Shown here one piece after another: positions 32,896 to 41,674 of a stretch of DNA of 64,000 nucleotides; position 1 is the first letter of the stretch, and each line of letters starts with the position of its first letter. Under the pieces are notes generated by a model that saw only the letters and a program-made list of their open reading frames with translations, was not told the origin of the DNA and did not search any database. Source of the stretch: Streptomyces sp. NK15101 (GTDB lineage Bacteria; Actinomycetota; Actinomycetes; Streptomycetales; Streptomycetaceae); the NCBI RefSeq assembly GCF_020400725.1, contig NZ_JAINVG010000009.1, forward strand, positions 105,766-169,765, written 5' to 3'. The position numbers were made by a program, and so were the translations under genes.

Positions 32896-33737
32896 CCGCC
32901 GGCGCCTCCACCGTCCTGCGCTGCGCGGGCCGCGTCGTCGCCCGCTACACCACCCGGCCCGAGCTCGCCGCCGACCGCTCCCCCCGGCCGTACCTCCACC
33001 CCGTCACCACCCTCGCCGGGCTGCCGGTGACGGAGACCGCGCCCGAGGACCACCCCCATCACCTCGGGGCGGGCGTCGCCGTGGCCGACGTCGCGGGCCA
33101 CAACTTCTGGGGCGGGCGCACCTTCGTGCGCGGCCGGGGCTCCGTCGAGCTCGACAACCACGGGACGCAGCGGCACGACGGCTTCAAGCTGTGCGACCCG
33201 GACGGCTTCGTGGAGGAGCTGAGCTGGACGGCCGGCGGCGAGCGGCTGCTCCGCGAGCACCGGACGGCGGCGGCCACCGCGCTCACCGACACCGCCTGGG
33301 CGCTCGACCTCACGTTCTCCCTGACCAACGTGTCGGGGCGGGAGCTGTCGATCGGCAGCCCGGCGACGAACGGCAGGCCCGGGGCCGCGTACGGCGGCTT
33401 CTTCTGGCGCGCGCCGAAGGAGGCGGCGGCACCCGTCGTCTTCGGGCCGGAGACGGACGGCGAGGAGGCCGTGCACGGCGCCGTCGCCGACTGGGCGGCC
33501 CTGGCCGGCGAGGGCTGGACCCTGGTGTTCGCCGGGGCGACCGCGCGGACCCGCCGCGACCCGTGGTTCGTGCGGGCCGCCGAGTACCCCGGGGTCGGCT
33601 CCTCCCTCGCGCACGGGGCGCGGCTCCCGGTGGCGGCCGGGGAGACCTTCGTACGCCGGGTGGTGACCGTGGTCGCCGACGGCCGGCTCGACCGGCCGCA
33701 GGCCGCGGCCCTGGTGCGCAAGGCGGTGGCCTCATGA
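32892..33737 (+). CDS. PmoA-family (DUF6807) protein
   Basis: A 281-residue beta-rich protein of the PmoA/DUF6807 family. Diagnostic parts are RPYLHPVTTLAGLPVTE, EDHPHHLGAGVAVADVAGHNFWGG with its His cluster, and AYGGFFWRAP. In actinobacteria this family almost always sits beside Gfo/Idh/MocA dehydrogenases and sugar ABC transporters; its biochemical role is not established. The HPHH and GHNFW residues could form a metal or sugar site. No signal peptide, so cytoplasmic. It overlaps the genes on both sides by 4 nt. Confidence 0.85.
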   Translation: MTAGASTVLRCAGRVVARYTTRPELAADRSPRPYLHPVTTLAGLPVTETAPEDHPHHLGAGVAVADVAGHNFWGGRTFVRGRGSVELDNHGTQRHDGFKLCDPDGFVEELSWTAGGERLLREHRTAAATALTDTAWALDLTFSLTNVSGRELSIGSPATNGRPGAAYGGFFWRAPKEAAAPVVFGPETDGEEAVHGAVADWAALAGEGWTLVFAGATARTRRDPWFVRAAEYPGVGSSLAHGARLPVAAGETFVRRVVTVVADGRLDRPQAAALVRKAVAS

Positions 33738-35272
33738 GCGCCCCGCCCGCCGGCGACCTGGGCGACGGCACGTACCGCAATCCGGTCCTGGCGGCCGACT
33801 GGTCGGACCCGGACGTCCTGCGGGTCGGCGAGGACTACTACCTGACCGCGTCCAGCTTCGGCCGCGCCCCCGGGCTGCCCCTGCTGCACTCCCGGGACCT
33901 GGTCAACTGGACGCTGGTCGGCCACGCCCTGGAGCGGCTCGAACCGGCCGCGGCGTTCACCGCGCCCCGGCACGACCGCGGGGTGTGGGCGCCCTCGCTC
34001 CGCCACCACGACGGCCGGTTCTGGATCTTCTGGGGCGACCCCGACCACGGGATCTTCCAGGTCAACGCCCCTTCGGTGCGCGGCCCCTGGACCGCGCCGC
34101 ACCTGGTGAAGGCGGGCCGCGGTCTGATCGACCCCTGCCCGCTGTGGGACGAGGAGTCGGGCGGGGCGTACCTCGTGCACGCCCTGGCCAGGTCCCGTGC
34201 CGGGGTCAGCAACCGGCTGATCGGGCACCGGATGAGCCCGGCCGGCGACGAGGTCCTCGACGAGGGCCGGGTCCTGGTCGACGCCGACCGGATCCCCGGC
34301 TGGTTCACCCTGGAGGGCCCGAAGCTGTACCGGCACGACGGCCGGTTCTGGATCCTGGCTCCGGCCGGGGGCGTGGCCACCGGCTGGCAGGGCGCCTTCC
34401 GGTCCCGGTCGTTCTCCGGCCCGTACGAGGAGCGGATCGTCCTGGCCCAGGGCGGCACCGACGTCAACGGGCCGCACCAGGGCGGATGGGTGCGCACCCA
34501 GCGCGGCGAGGACTGGTTCCTGCACTTCCAGCAGTCCGGCGCGCACGGCCGGCTCGTCCACCTCCAGCCGATGCGCTGGGGCGCGGACGGCTGGCCGGTG
34601 CTCGGCGACGGGGGCGCACCCGTCCGGGTCCACCGGAAGCCGGACCTGCCGGAGCAGCCGCCCGCCCGGCCCGCGGTGGACGACACCTTCCCCGGCGGGC
34701 GGTTCGGCCGGCAGTGGCAGTGGACCGCCAACCCGGCCGCGGGCTGGGCCAGTCAGCACGCGGGCGACGGCCTGCGCCTCGGCTGTGTGCGCACGGAGCA
34801 CCCGGACGATCTGCGGAGCGTGCCGCACGTGCTCACCCAGCGGCTGCCGGCCGGGGCCCTGACCGTCGAGGTCGGGCTGCGGCTCGCCGGCGAGGCGCCC
34901 GGGGCCCGCGCGGGCCTGGTCGTCCTGGGCGACGCGTACGCCTGGATCGGTCTGGAGCGGGCTCCGGACGGCACGACCCGGCTCGTGCACCGCTTCGCCC
35001 CGGCCGGCGCCGACCGGGAGCGGGACGCGGCGCACGCGCTGCCCGTCCCCGGGGACCGGGCGCTGCTGCGGATCGAGGTCACGGCGGACGCGCGCTGCCG
35101 CTTCTCGTACGCCGTCGACGGGGCCGCGGCCCCGGTCCGGCTCGGGCCGGAGTTCGCCGCCACGCCCTGGCGCTGGGTCGGCGCGCTCCTCGGCCTGTTC
35201 GCGGGCGCGCCGGAGGGCGCGGGGCACGCCGGGACGGCCGTGTTCTCCGCCTTCCGCGTCACCCCCGCCTGA
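33734..35272 (+). CDS. GH43-family glycosidase (arabinofuranosidase/xylosidase type), intracellular
   Basis: A 512-residue enzyme without a signal peptide. The five-bladed propeller carries the catalytic triad: base Asp25 (WSDPDV), pKa modulator Asp133 (LIDPCPLWD) and acid Glu194 (LEGPKLY). A C-terminal jelly-roll domain (about residues 320-512, from DDTFPGGRFGRQWQW) matches the domain common in GH43 subfamilies such as 12. It probably cleaves imported arabino- or rhamnogalacturonan-derived oligosaccharides. It overlaps the PmoA gene (ATGA) and precedes the binding protein by 63 nt. Confidence 0.88.
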   Translation: MSAPPAGDLGDGTYRNPVLAADWSDPDVLRVGEDYYLTASSFGRAPGLPLLHSRDLVNWTLVGHALERLEPAAAFTAPRHDRGVWAPSLRHHDGRFWIFWGDPDHGIFQVNAPSVRGPWTAPHLVKAGRGLIDPCPLWDEESGGAYLVHALARSRAGVSNRLIGHRMSPAGDEVLDEGRVLVDADRIPGWFTLEGPKLYRHDGRFWILAPAGGVATGWQGAFRSRSFSGPYEERIVLAQGGTDVNGPHQGGWVRTQRGEDWFLHFQQSGAHGRLVHLQPMRWGADGWPVLGDGGAPVRVHRKPDLPEQPPARPAVDDTFPGGRFGRQWQWTANPAAGWASQHAGDGLRLGCVRTEHPDDLRSVPHVLTQRLPAGALTVEVGLRLAGEAPGARAGLVVLGDAYAWIGLERAPDGTTRLVHRFAPAGADRERDAAHALPVPGDRALLRIEVTADARCRFSYAVDGAAAPVRLGPEFAATPWRWVGALLGLFAGAPEGAGHAGTAVFSAFRVTPA

Positions 35273-35335
35273 CGTCTCCCCTCCGAACCCCCCACCTCCC
35301 CATCACCCGCAAGACCCGAGAGAAGAGAGCCGACG

Positions 35336-36676
35336 ATGACCATCTTCCCCGGCGGGCGGCGCAGAGCCGCTCTCGCCCTCGCCCTGTCCGGTGTCCTCGC
35401 CCTGACCGCCACCGCCTGCGGTGACGACGGCAGCGGCGCGGCCGGTGACAAGGGCACCGAGGGATCGGGCAAGGGAAAGATCACCTTCTGGGACAACAAC
35501 GGCGGTGTCCGCACCGAGGTCTGGAAGGAGATCATCGCGGACTTCGAGAAGGCGAACCCCGACATCGACGTCGAGTACGTCGGGATCGCCTCCAAGGAGG
35601 TCCAGTCCAAGTACGACACCGCCATCCAGGGCGACGGCCTGCCGGACGTGGGCGGCGTCGGTGCGGCGATGCTCGCCGGGATCGCCGCGCAGAACGCCCT
35701 GGAGCCGCTGGACGCCCGCATCGAGGCGAGTTCGCTCAAGGGCAAGCTGAACCCGGGCATGCTCGCGAGCGTGAAGTCCGCGGGCGGTCAGGGCAAGCTG
35801 TTCACCGTCCCCACCTCGGCGAGCAACGGCGTGCTGTACTACCGCACCGACCTGTTCGAGGCCGCGGGTCTGCCGGAGCCCACCACCTGGTCGAAGTTCT
35901 ACGCGGCGGCCGACAAGCTGACCGCCGTCGACAAGAACCGCTTCGGCTACACGATCCGCGGCGGCGCCGGTTCCATCGCCCAGGCGCTCGACGCCATGTA
36001 CGGCCAGAGCGGCATCACCAGCTTCTGGAACGGCGACAGGACGACCGTCAACGACCCGAAGAACGTGGCCGCCCTGGAGAAGTACGCGGCGCTGTACAAG
36101 AAGAACACCCCGGCCGCCGACGTCAACAACGACTTCACCAAGATGGTCGCCCAGTGGGACAGCGGCGAGATCGGCATGCTGAACCACAACCTGGGCTCGT
36201 ACCAGGACCACGTGAAGGCGCTCGGCACGGACAGGTTCCGGGGCATTCCGAACCCGACGCTCGACGACGGCACCCGCGTCCAGGTCTCCAACCCGGTCGA
36301 CGGCCTGGGGCTCTTCTCGTCCAGCAAGAACAAGGCCGCCGCCTGGAAGTTCATCGAGTTCGCGGCCTCCCACGCCTCCAACAGCAAGTGGAACAGGTCC
36401 GCCGGCGCGATCCCCGCCAACACCGAGGCCGCCGCCGACCCGTGGCTCGCGGAGGCCGAGCCGACCAAGCTCGGCGCCGAGGTCCTCTTCAGCGGCAAGG
36501 CCACGATCGTGGAGCTGCCCTACTACCTGCCGGACTGGAACACCATCTCCAAGGCCGACAACGAGCCCGGTTTCCAGAAGGTCCTGCTCGGCAAGTCCAC
36601 CGCGAAGGAGTTCCTCGACCACCTCGCCGAGCAGCTGAACACGGCCCAGGCCGAGTGGAAGCAGCAGAACAGGTGA
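35336..36676 (+). CDS. Sugar-binding lipoprotein of the pectin/arabinan transporter
   Basis: A 446-residue family-1 solute-binding protein. The signal peptide ends in ALTATAC with the lipid-attached Cys28, followed by a Gly/Lys-rich linker and the binding fold from KITFWDNNGG. The segment FTVPTSASNGVLYYRTDLFE is the usual ligand-proximal part. It delivers oligosaccharides to the two permeases encoded 4.5 kb upstream. GAGAAGAGAG precedes the ATG. The stop overlaps the start of the esterase gene (GTGA), so secreted depolymerases and uptake are made together. Confidence 0.88.
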   Translation: MTIFPGGRRRAALALALSGVLALTATACGDDGSGAAGDKGTEGSGKGKITFWDNNGGVRTEVWKEIIADFEKANPDIDVEYVGIASKEVQSKYDTAIQGDGLPDVGGVGAAMLAGIAAQNALEPLDARIEASSLKGKLNPGMLASVKSAGGQGKLFTVPTSASNGVLYYRTDLFEAAGLPEPTTWSKFYAAADKLTAVDKNRFGYTIRGGAGSIAQALDAMYGQSGITSFWNGDRTTVNDPKNVAALEKYAALYKKNTPAADVNNDFTKMVAQWDSGEIGMLNHNLGSYQDHVKALGTDRFRGIPNPTLDDGTRVQVSNPVDGLGLFSSSKNKAAAWKFIEFAASHASNSKWNRSAGAIPANTEAAADPWLAEAEPTKLGAEVLFSGKATIVELPYYLPDWNTISKADNEPGFQKVLLGKSTAKEFLDHLAEQLNTAQAEWKQQNR

Positions 36677-37479
36677 GCGTCGGCCGCCGCACGGTCGTCA
36701 CGGCCGGGGCGGGCCTCGCGCTCGCCCTGGCCGGGGCCCCCGCCGCCCGAGCCCAAGGACATCCCCACATGCGCACCCTCTTCATCGCGGGCGACTCCAC
36801 GGCCGCCCGGAAGTACGCCGACGCCGCGCCGGAGACCGGCTGGGGCATGGCGCTCCCCTTCTTCCTGCACCGGGGCCTGACGGTCGCCAACCACGCCGTC
36901 AACGGCCGCAGCACCAAGAGCTTCCTCGACGAGGGGCGGCTCGACCCGGTCCTGGCGGCGCTCCGCCCCGGCGACCTGCTCCTGGTGCAGTTCGGCCACA
37001 ACGACGAGAAGGCCGCCGACCCCACCCGCCACACCGAGCCGTGGACCACCTACCAGGACAACCTCCGGGTCTTCGTCGAGGGGGCGCGCTCCCGGGCCGC
37101 CCTCCCGGTGCTCGCCACCCCGGTGGAGCGGCGGAGGTTCGCCGTGGACGGCACCGCGCTGCGCACCCACGGCGCCTATCCGGCGGCGATGCGGGAGGTG
37201 GCCCGGGAGTCGGACGTACCGCTGCTCGACATCGAGGCGCTGTCCCTGGCGCTGTGGCAGCGGCTGGGGCCGGAGGCCACGAAGACGTACTTCAACTGGA
37301 CGGCGACCGAGCGGGACGACACCCACTTCAATCCGCCCGGGGCGATCGAGGTGGCCCGGCTCGTCGCCACCGAGCTGCTCGCCACCCACGTCCTCGCGCC
37401 GCGCGAGACGCGCCGCCTGCACGACGGGATCGACCCCGCCCGGATCACCTGGCCCGCTTCCGAGGAGAGCCCCTCATGA
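36673..37479 (+). CDS. Secreted rhamnogalacturonan acetylesterase (SGNH/GDSL, CE12 type)
   Basis: A 268-residue hydrolase that removes acetyl groups from the rhamnogalacturonan backbone of pectin. A twin-arginine-like signal (VGRRTVVTAGAGLALALAG) ends near residue 27. SGNH blocks: Ser42 in IAGDST, Gly in VNGRSTKSF, Asn110 in FGHNDEK, and the Asp-His pair in DDTHFNPPGA. This set is typical of CE12. Start GTG 36673 overlaps the binding-protein stop. Its stop overlaps the pectate lyase start, so esterase and lyase are coupled. Confidence 0.9.
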   Translation: MSVGRRTVVTAGAGLALALAGAPAARAQGHPHMRTLFIAGDSTAARKYADAAPETGWGMALPFFLHRGLTVANHAVNGRSTKSFLDEGRLDPVLAALRPGDLLLVQFGHNDEKAADPTRHTEPWTTYQDNLRVFVEGARSRAALPVLATPVERRRFAVDGTALRTHGAYPAAMREVARESDVPLLDIEALSLALWQRLGPEATKTYFNWTATERDDTHFNPPGAIEVARLVATELLATHVLAPRETRRLHDGIDPARITWPASEESPS

Positions 37480-38771
37480 ACCGACGCAAGCAGCTGGGAG
37501 CGGTGGCCGCGGCCGCCCTCGTCCTCACCGTCACCGCGCCGGCGGCCGGTGCGCACGCCGGTCACCGGCCGGCCGCCGACCCGGCCCGCGCGGTCCTGCC
37601 GGCCGGGGACGGCTGGGCCGCCGCCGACGGCGGCACCACCGGCGGGTCCGCCGCCGACGCCTCCCGGGTCTTCACCGTCACCACCTGGGAGGAGTTCCGG
37701 GACGCGCTCGCCGTGCCCGGCACGGAGCCCCGCATCGTGAAGGTGGCCGGCGTCCTGGACGCGACCGCCGCCGGCTGCGCCGCCTTCGAGGCCCCCGGCT
37801 ACGACTTCACCCGCTACCTCGCCGACTACGACCCGGCCGTCTGGGGGTACGAGAACGAGGTCAGCGGCCCCCAGGAGGAGCTGCGGGCGGCCTCGGCCAC
37901 GGCACAGGGACGGGCGATCAAGGCGCAGGTGCCCGCCAACACCACGATCGTCGGGGTGGGGAGGCACGCGGGGATCACCGGCGGCAGCCTCCAGGTGCAG
38001 GGCGTGGACAACGTCGTCGTCCGCAACCTGACCCTGGAGTCCCCGCTCGACTGCTTCCCGCAGTGGGACCCCACCGACGGCGCGACCGGGGCGTGGAACT
38101 CCGAGTACGACAGCCTGGTCGTGCACGGCTCCACGCACGTCTGGATCGACCACAACACCTTCACCGACGGCGCCCACCCGGACAGTTCGCTGCCCTCGTA
38201 CTACGGGGAGGTGTACCAGCGGCACGACGGCGAGCTGGACGTCGTGCGGGGCGCGGACCTCGTCACCGCCTCCTGGAACGTCTTCGCCGACCACGACAAG
38301 ACCCTGATGATCGGCAACAGCGACGGCGCGGGCGCCACCGACCGGGGCAAGCTCCGGGTCACCCTCCACCACAACCTCTTCGAGAACGTGGTGGAGCGGG
38401 CGCCCCGGGTGCGCTTCGGCCGGGTCGACGCGTACAACAACCACTTCGTCGTGCCGGGTTCGGCGTACGTGTACAGCCTCGGCATCGGCCAGGAGTCGCA
38501 GCTGGTCGCCGAACGGAACGCGTTCACGCTCGCCGCGGGCGTCCCCGCCGGGAAGATCCTCAAGAAGTGGAAGGACGCGCCGGTCACCACCACCGCCAAC
38601 CACGTCAACGGCGCCCCGGTCGACCTGCTCGCCGTCCACAACGCCCAGTACCCCGCAGAGCAGCTCCGCGCGGACGCGGGCTGGACCCCCGTCCTGCGCA
38701 CCCGGGTCGACCACCCGAAGGCCGTCCCCGCCCTCGTCGACCGGCACGCGGGCGCCGGCCGCCTCCGCTGA
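37476..38771 (+). CDS. Secreted pectate lyase (PL1)
   Basis: A 431-residue beta-helix lyase that cleaves de-esterified polygalacturonate by beta-elimination with calcium. The Sec signal (QLGAVAAAALVLTVTAPAAGAHA) is followed by the PL1 fold. Visible family motifs: TTIVGVGRHAGITGGSLQVQ, NVVVRNLTLESP, HVWIDHNTFTDG with calcium-side Asp residues, LVTASWNVFADHDKTLMIGN, and ERAPRVRFGRVDAYNNHF with the catalytic Arg. It starts at ATG 37476, overlapping the acetylesterase stop, and is followed after 19 nt by the pectinesterase. Confidence 0.92.
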   Translation: MNRRKQLGAVAAAALVLTVTAPAAGAHAGHRPAADPARAVLPAGDGWAAADGGTTGGSAADASRVFTVTTWEEFRDALAVPGTEPRIVKVAGVLDATAAGCAAFEAPGYDFTRYLADYDPAVWGYENEVSGPQEELRAASATAQGRAIKAQVPANTTIVGVGRHAGITGGSLQVQGVDNVVVRNLTLESPLDCFPQWDPTDGATGAWNSEYDSLVVHGSTHVWIDHNTFTDGAHPDSSLPSYYGEVYQRHDGELDVVRGADLVTASWNVFADHDKTLMIGNSDGAGATDRGKLRVTLHHNLFENVVERAPRVRFGRVDAYNNHFVVPGSAYVYSLGIGQESQLVAERNAFTLAAGVPAGKILKKWKDAPVTTTANHVNGAPVDLLAVHNAQYPAEQLRADAGWTPVLRTRVDHPKAVPALVDRHAGAGRLR

Positions 38772-38790
38772 GACCCCCAGGAGGACACGC

Positions 38791-39921
38791 ATGCCCGCGC
38801 ACCCCGACGGAGCCGCCCGCCCCGGACGCCGCACCCTGCTGGCCGCCGGTCTCGGCGGCGCCCTCGCCCCGGCCCTGCAGGCCGGGACCGCGACCGCCGC
38901 CCCCCGGGCCCCTTTCGGCCGCCTCGGCTCGCCCGGCGACCGGCTCACCCCCCGGACCCTGTACGTCCACCCCGGCGGTCTCGGCGACCACACCACGGTC
39001 CAGGCGGCGGTCACGGCGGCCGACGGTCCCGGCCGGACGCTGGTGCTCGCCCCCGGCACGTACCGCGAGACGGTCGTCGTCGGCCCCGGCCGCACGGACA
39101 TGACCTGGATCGGCGCGAGCGGGGACCCCCGGGACGTCGTCGTGGTGTACGCCAACGCGGCCGGCACGCCCCGGCCCGGCGGCGGCACCCACGGCACGTC
39201 CGGATCCGCGACCACCACCGTCCAGGCGGACGGCTTCACCGCGCAGGACGTCACCTTCGCCAACGACTTCCTCCGCACGGACCTCCCCGGGAACCCCGGC
39301 ACCCAGGCCGTCGCGCTGAAGGCGCAGGGCGACCGGTCGGCCTTCTTCCACTGCCGGTTCCTCGGCCATCAGGACACCCTGTACGCCGACTCGACGGCGC
39401 TCACGGCCGTGGCCCGGCAGTACTTCGCGCACTGCCATGTGGAGGGGGACGTCGACTTCGTCTTCGGCCGGGCCCGGGCGGTCTTCGAGCACTGCCACTT
39501 CCGGACGCTGGTCCGCCCGGACCTGGCGGCGGCCCCGTACGGCTTCGTCTTCGCGCCGTCCACGGCCCGGAGCAATCCGTACGGCTTCCTCGTCGCCCGC
39601 TGCCGGATCACCAGTGAGGCGCCGGACGGCTTCTACAAGCTGGCCAGGCCCTGGGTGCCGGGCTCCGACCCCACGGCCCGGCCGTCGCTCGTGGTCCGGG
39701 ACGGCGTCCTCGGCCCCGGCATCGACGCCGTCGCGCCGTACGCGAACATGCGGGACGCCCACCCCTGGCAGGAGCAGCGCTTCGCCGAGTACCGCAACAC
39801 CGGCCCGGGCGCGGTGATCACGGTCCCGGAGAACCGCCCCCAGCTCGATCCCGCCGAGGCCGCGTCCGCGACCCGGACGGCGTACCTGGGCGACTGGACG
39901 CCGCGACGGCCCTGCGCCTGA
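38791..39921 (+). CDS. Secreted pectinesterase (CE8)
   Basis: A 376-residue pectin methylesterase. A twin-arginine-like signal (PGRRTLLAAGLGGALAPALQ) ends near residue 37. The beta-helix has the CE8 motifs: acid Asp in FLGHQDTLYADS, nucleophile Asp in VEGDVDFVFGRARAVFE, and the substrate-binding Arg in YKLARPWVPG; GNPGTQAVALKAQGDRSAFF is also typical. It removes methyl groups so that the pectate lyase encoded just upstream can act. GGAGGA precedes the ATG. Last gene of the pectin operon. Confidence 0.93.
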   Translation: MPAHPDGAARPGRRTLLAAGLGGALAPALQAGTATAAPRAPFGRLGSPGDRLTPRTLYVHPGGLGDHTTVQAAVTAADGPGRTLVLAPGTYRETVVVGPGRTDMTWIGASGDPRDVVVVYANAAGTPRPGGGTHGTSGSATTTVQADGFTAQDVTFANDFLRTDLPGNPGTQAVALKAQGDRSAFFHCRFLGHQDTLYADSTALTAVARQYFAHCHVEGDVDFVFGRARAVFEHCHFRTLVRPDLAAAPYGFVFAPSTARSNPYGFLVARCRITSEAPDGFYKLARPWVPGSDPTARPSLVVRDGVLGPGIDAVAPYANMRDAHPWQEQRFAEYRNTGPGAVITVPENRPQLDPAEAASATRTAYLGDWTPRRPCA

Positions 39922-39930
39922 CGGCCGCTC

Positions 39931-39946
39931 GCGCCCTCACGGGCGC
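39931..39946. terminator. Short hairpin at the pectinesterase/esterase convergence
   Basis: GCGCCC (39931-39936) pairs with GGGCGC (39941-39946) around TCAC. It covers the stop codon of the minus-strand esterase (39937-39939) and lies 10 nt after the pectinesterase stop. It is short, so terminator activity is uncertain. Confidence 0.3.
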
Positions 39947-41439
39947 AGGAGGGGGAACTCGGCCTCCGCCCAGAGCTCCCGGGGAGCGGCGGGCACGTCG
40001 TGCGCGTCGCACTCGTCCGTCCGCCACACCTTCGGCTGCCCCGGGGCGTCGTCGTACGACGGCCAGCCGGGGTCCCCGGTGGCGGCGAAGCCGGACCAGG
40101 CACCCACCATCCGGTGGGCGAGGTCGTGGTCGGCGGCGGTGGGGGCGCCGCCGATGAGGAAGGTCACGCACTCCTCGTCGACGTTGCCGAAGGCGAAGGG
40201 GACGTCCGCGCAGTGCCAGGCCCGCACGATCCCGCGCGGGTCCGTGCGCCGCCGGTCGAAGAGGGCCTGGAACGCCCGGCCGCCGCCCCGGGCGTGCTGC
40301 TCGACGAGTCGGTGGGCGTACTCGCCGAAGAGGAGGTCGCCGAAGACGGCCAGGTAGACGTCGGCGACCGGGGCGTCGGGCAACGCGGCGCGATAGCCGG
40401 CGAGGAGGCCGTCGGGGAGCCCGAAGTCCTCGGCGAACGCCGCCAGTCGCTCCTCGGTGGTGACCTCGGCGCAGCTGCCGACGGCGTCGAGCAGCCGGTA
40501 CTCCTCCGTGGTGTGGCAGACGAGGAGGTCCACGTCCCCGGCCGCGCCGGCGGCCAGGCCCGTGAGGGGGTCGACGGGCAGGACGTCTCCGTCGAGGACG
40601 GGGGCGTAGAGCGAGGGGTCGTAGTGGCGGGATCCGGAGGCGGGGTCGCGCCGGTACTCCTCGACGACCCGGTCGGAGGCGGCGAGCAGCGCCTGCGGGG
40701 TCGCGGAGAGCAGGCCCTCGGCGGTGGCCGGGCGGCCGGCCGCGGCGGCGACCTCGCGGGTGGTCGCGGCGGCTAGGTCCCGTGGGTAGTGGGGGCTGGC
40801 GGGGCTGTGGGCGATGGCGCGGCGGAACAGGCCGCGGGCCCGGTCCATCACCATGAGGCAGGCGATCGACGCAGCCCCCGCGGAGTGACCGGCGACCGTG
40901 ACGTTGCCGGGGTCGCCGCCGAACGCGGCGACGTTCTCCCGGACCCAGCGCAGGGCGGCGATCTGGTCGAGCAGCCCCCGGTTGTCAGGGAAGGCGGTCC
41001 CGTCGGCGTCGGGCACGTGCCCGAACCCCTCGAAGCCGACCCGGTAGTTGAGGGTGACGACGACCAGTCCGGCGCGGGCCAGGGCGGTGCCGTCGAGGTC
41101 GGGCTGGGCCGAGGAGCCGAAGGTGTAGGCGCCGCCGTGGATCCAGACGAGGACGGGCAGGGAGCCGCCGTCCGGGGCCGGGGTCCAGACGTTGACGGTG
41201 AGGACGTCCTCGTCGCCGGGCGACCACACGGGAGAGCCGGGCAGCTCCGCCGACTGCGGGGCCACGGGGCCGAAGGCCGTGCAGTCCCGCACTCCGGTCC
41301 ACGCCTCCGCCGGGGCGGGCTCCCGGAACCGCAGGGCGCCGAACGGCGGTGCGGCGTGGGGGATTCCGAGCGCGGCGACGACGTCGCCGGACGCCCGGAA
41401 GCCCCGCACCGCACCGCTGGCCGTCTTGAAGATGTCCAT
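39937..41439 (-). CDS. Type-B carboxylesterase
   Basis: A 500-residue alpha/beta hydrolase of the carboxylesterase type B family. The oxyanion segment is VLVWIHGGAYTFGSS and the nucleophile is Ser186 in VTVAGHSAGAASIA. The N-terminal GxxRGFRASGDVVAALGIPHA and RFREPAP are typical. The Glu and His of the triad should lie near TTEEYRL and AWHCADVPFAFGN. No signal peptide is seen, so it is intracellular; a role in removing acyl groups from imported pectin fragments is possible but not shown. It is convergent with the pectinesterase. Confidence 0.88.
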   Translation of the reverse strand: MDIFKTASGAVRGFRASGDVVAALGIPHAAPPFGALRFREPAPAEAWTGVRDCTAFGPVAPQSAELPGSPVWSPGDEDVLTVNVWTPAPDGGSLPVLVWIHGGAYTFGSSAQPDLDGTALARAGLVVVTLNYRVGFEGFGHVPDADGTAFPDNRGLLDQIAALRWVRENVAAFGGDPGNVTVAGHSAGAASIACLMVMDRARGLFRRAIAHSPASPHYPRDLAAATTREVAAAAGRPATAEGLLSATPQALLAASDRVVEEYRRDPASGSRHYDPSLYAPVLDGDVLPVDPLTGLAAGAAGDVDLLVCHTTEEYRLLDAVGSCAEVTTEERLAAFAEDFGLPDGLLAGYRAALPDAPVADVYLAVFGDLLFGEYAHRLVEQHARGGGRAFQALFDRRRTDPRGIVRAWHCADVPFAFGNVDEECVTFLIGGAPTAADHDLAHRMVGAWSGFAATGDPGWPSYDDAPGQPKVWRTDECDAHDVPAAPRELWAEAEFPLLRP

Positions 41440-41674
41440 GGGCTCAGCTTGTCATCGCGTCCGTGGCCGGCACCAACACCGAGATCATGACGATTCACGC
41501 GCCGCCGGTGTCAATGCCGGGCCGCGGCCGTCAGGCAGCAGGTCGACGCGGTCGATCGCCGTGCCCGGGCTGAGGGTTGCCGGGTGCGGCCGGCTGCTGC
41601 CGGAGCACCGCGGACCGGCCCCCTCCCCCGTACGGGCGGGAGGAGATCGGTCCGGAGTCGCGGGCGAGCCGCCC

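Noticed and set aside
41511..41600. Possible C-terminal glycosidase remnant on the minus strand (translation with GTAIDRVDLLP)
   Set aside because: Only about 20 residues look family-like, too little to assign.
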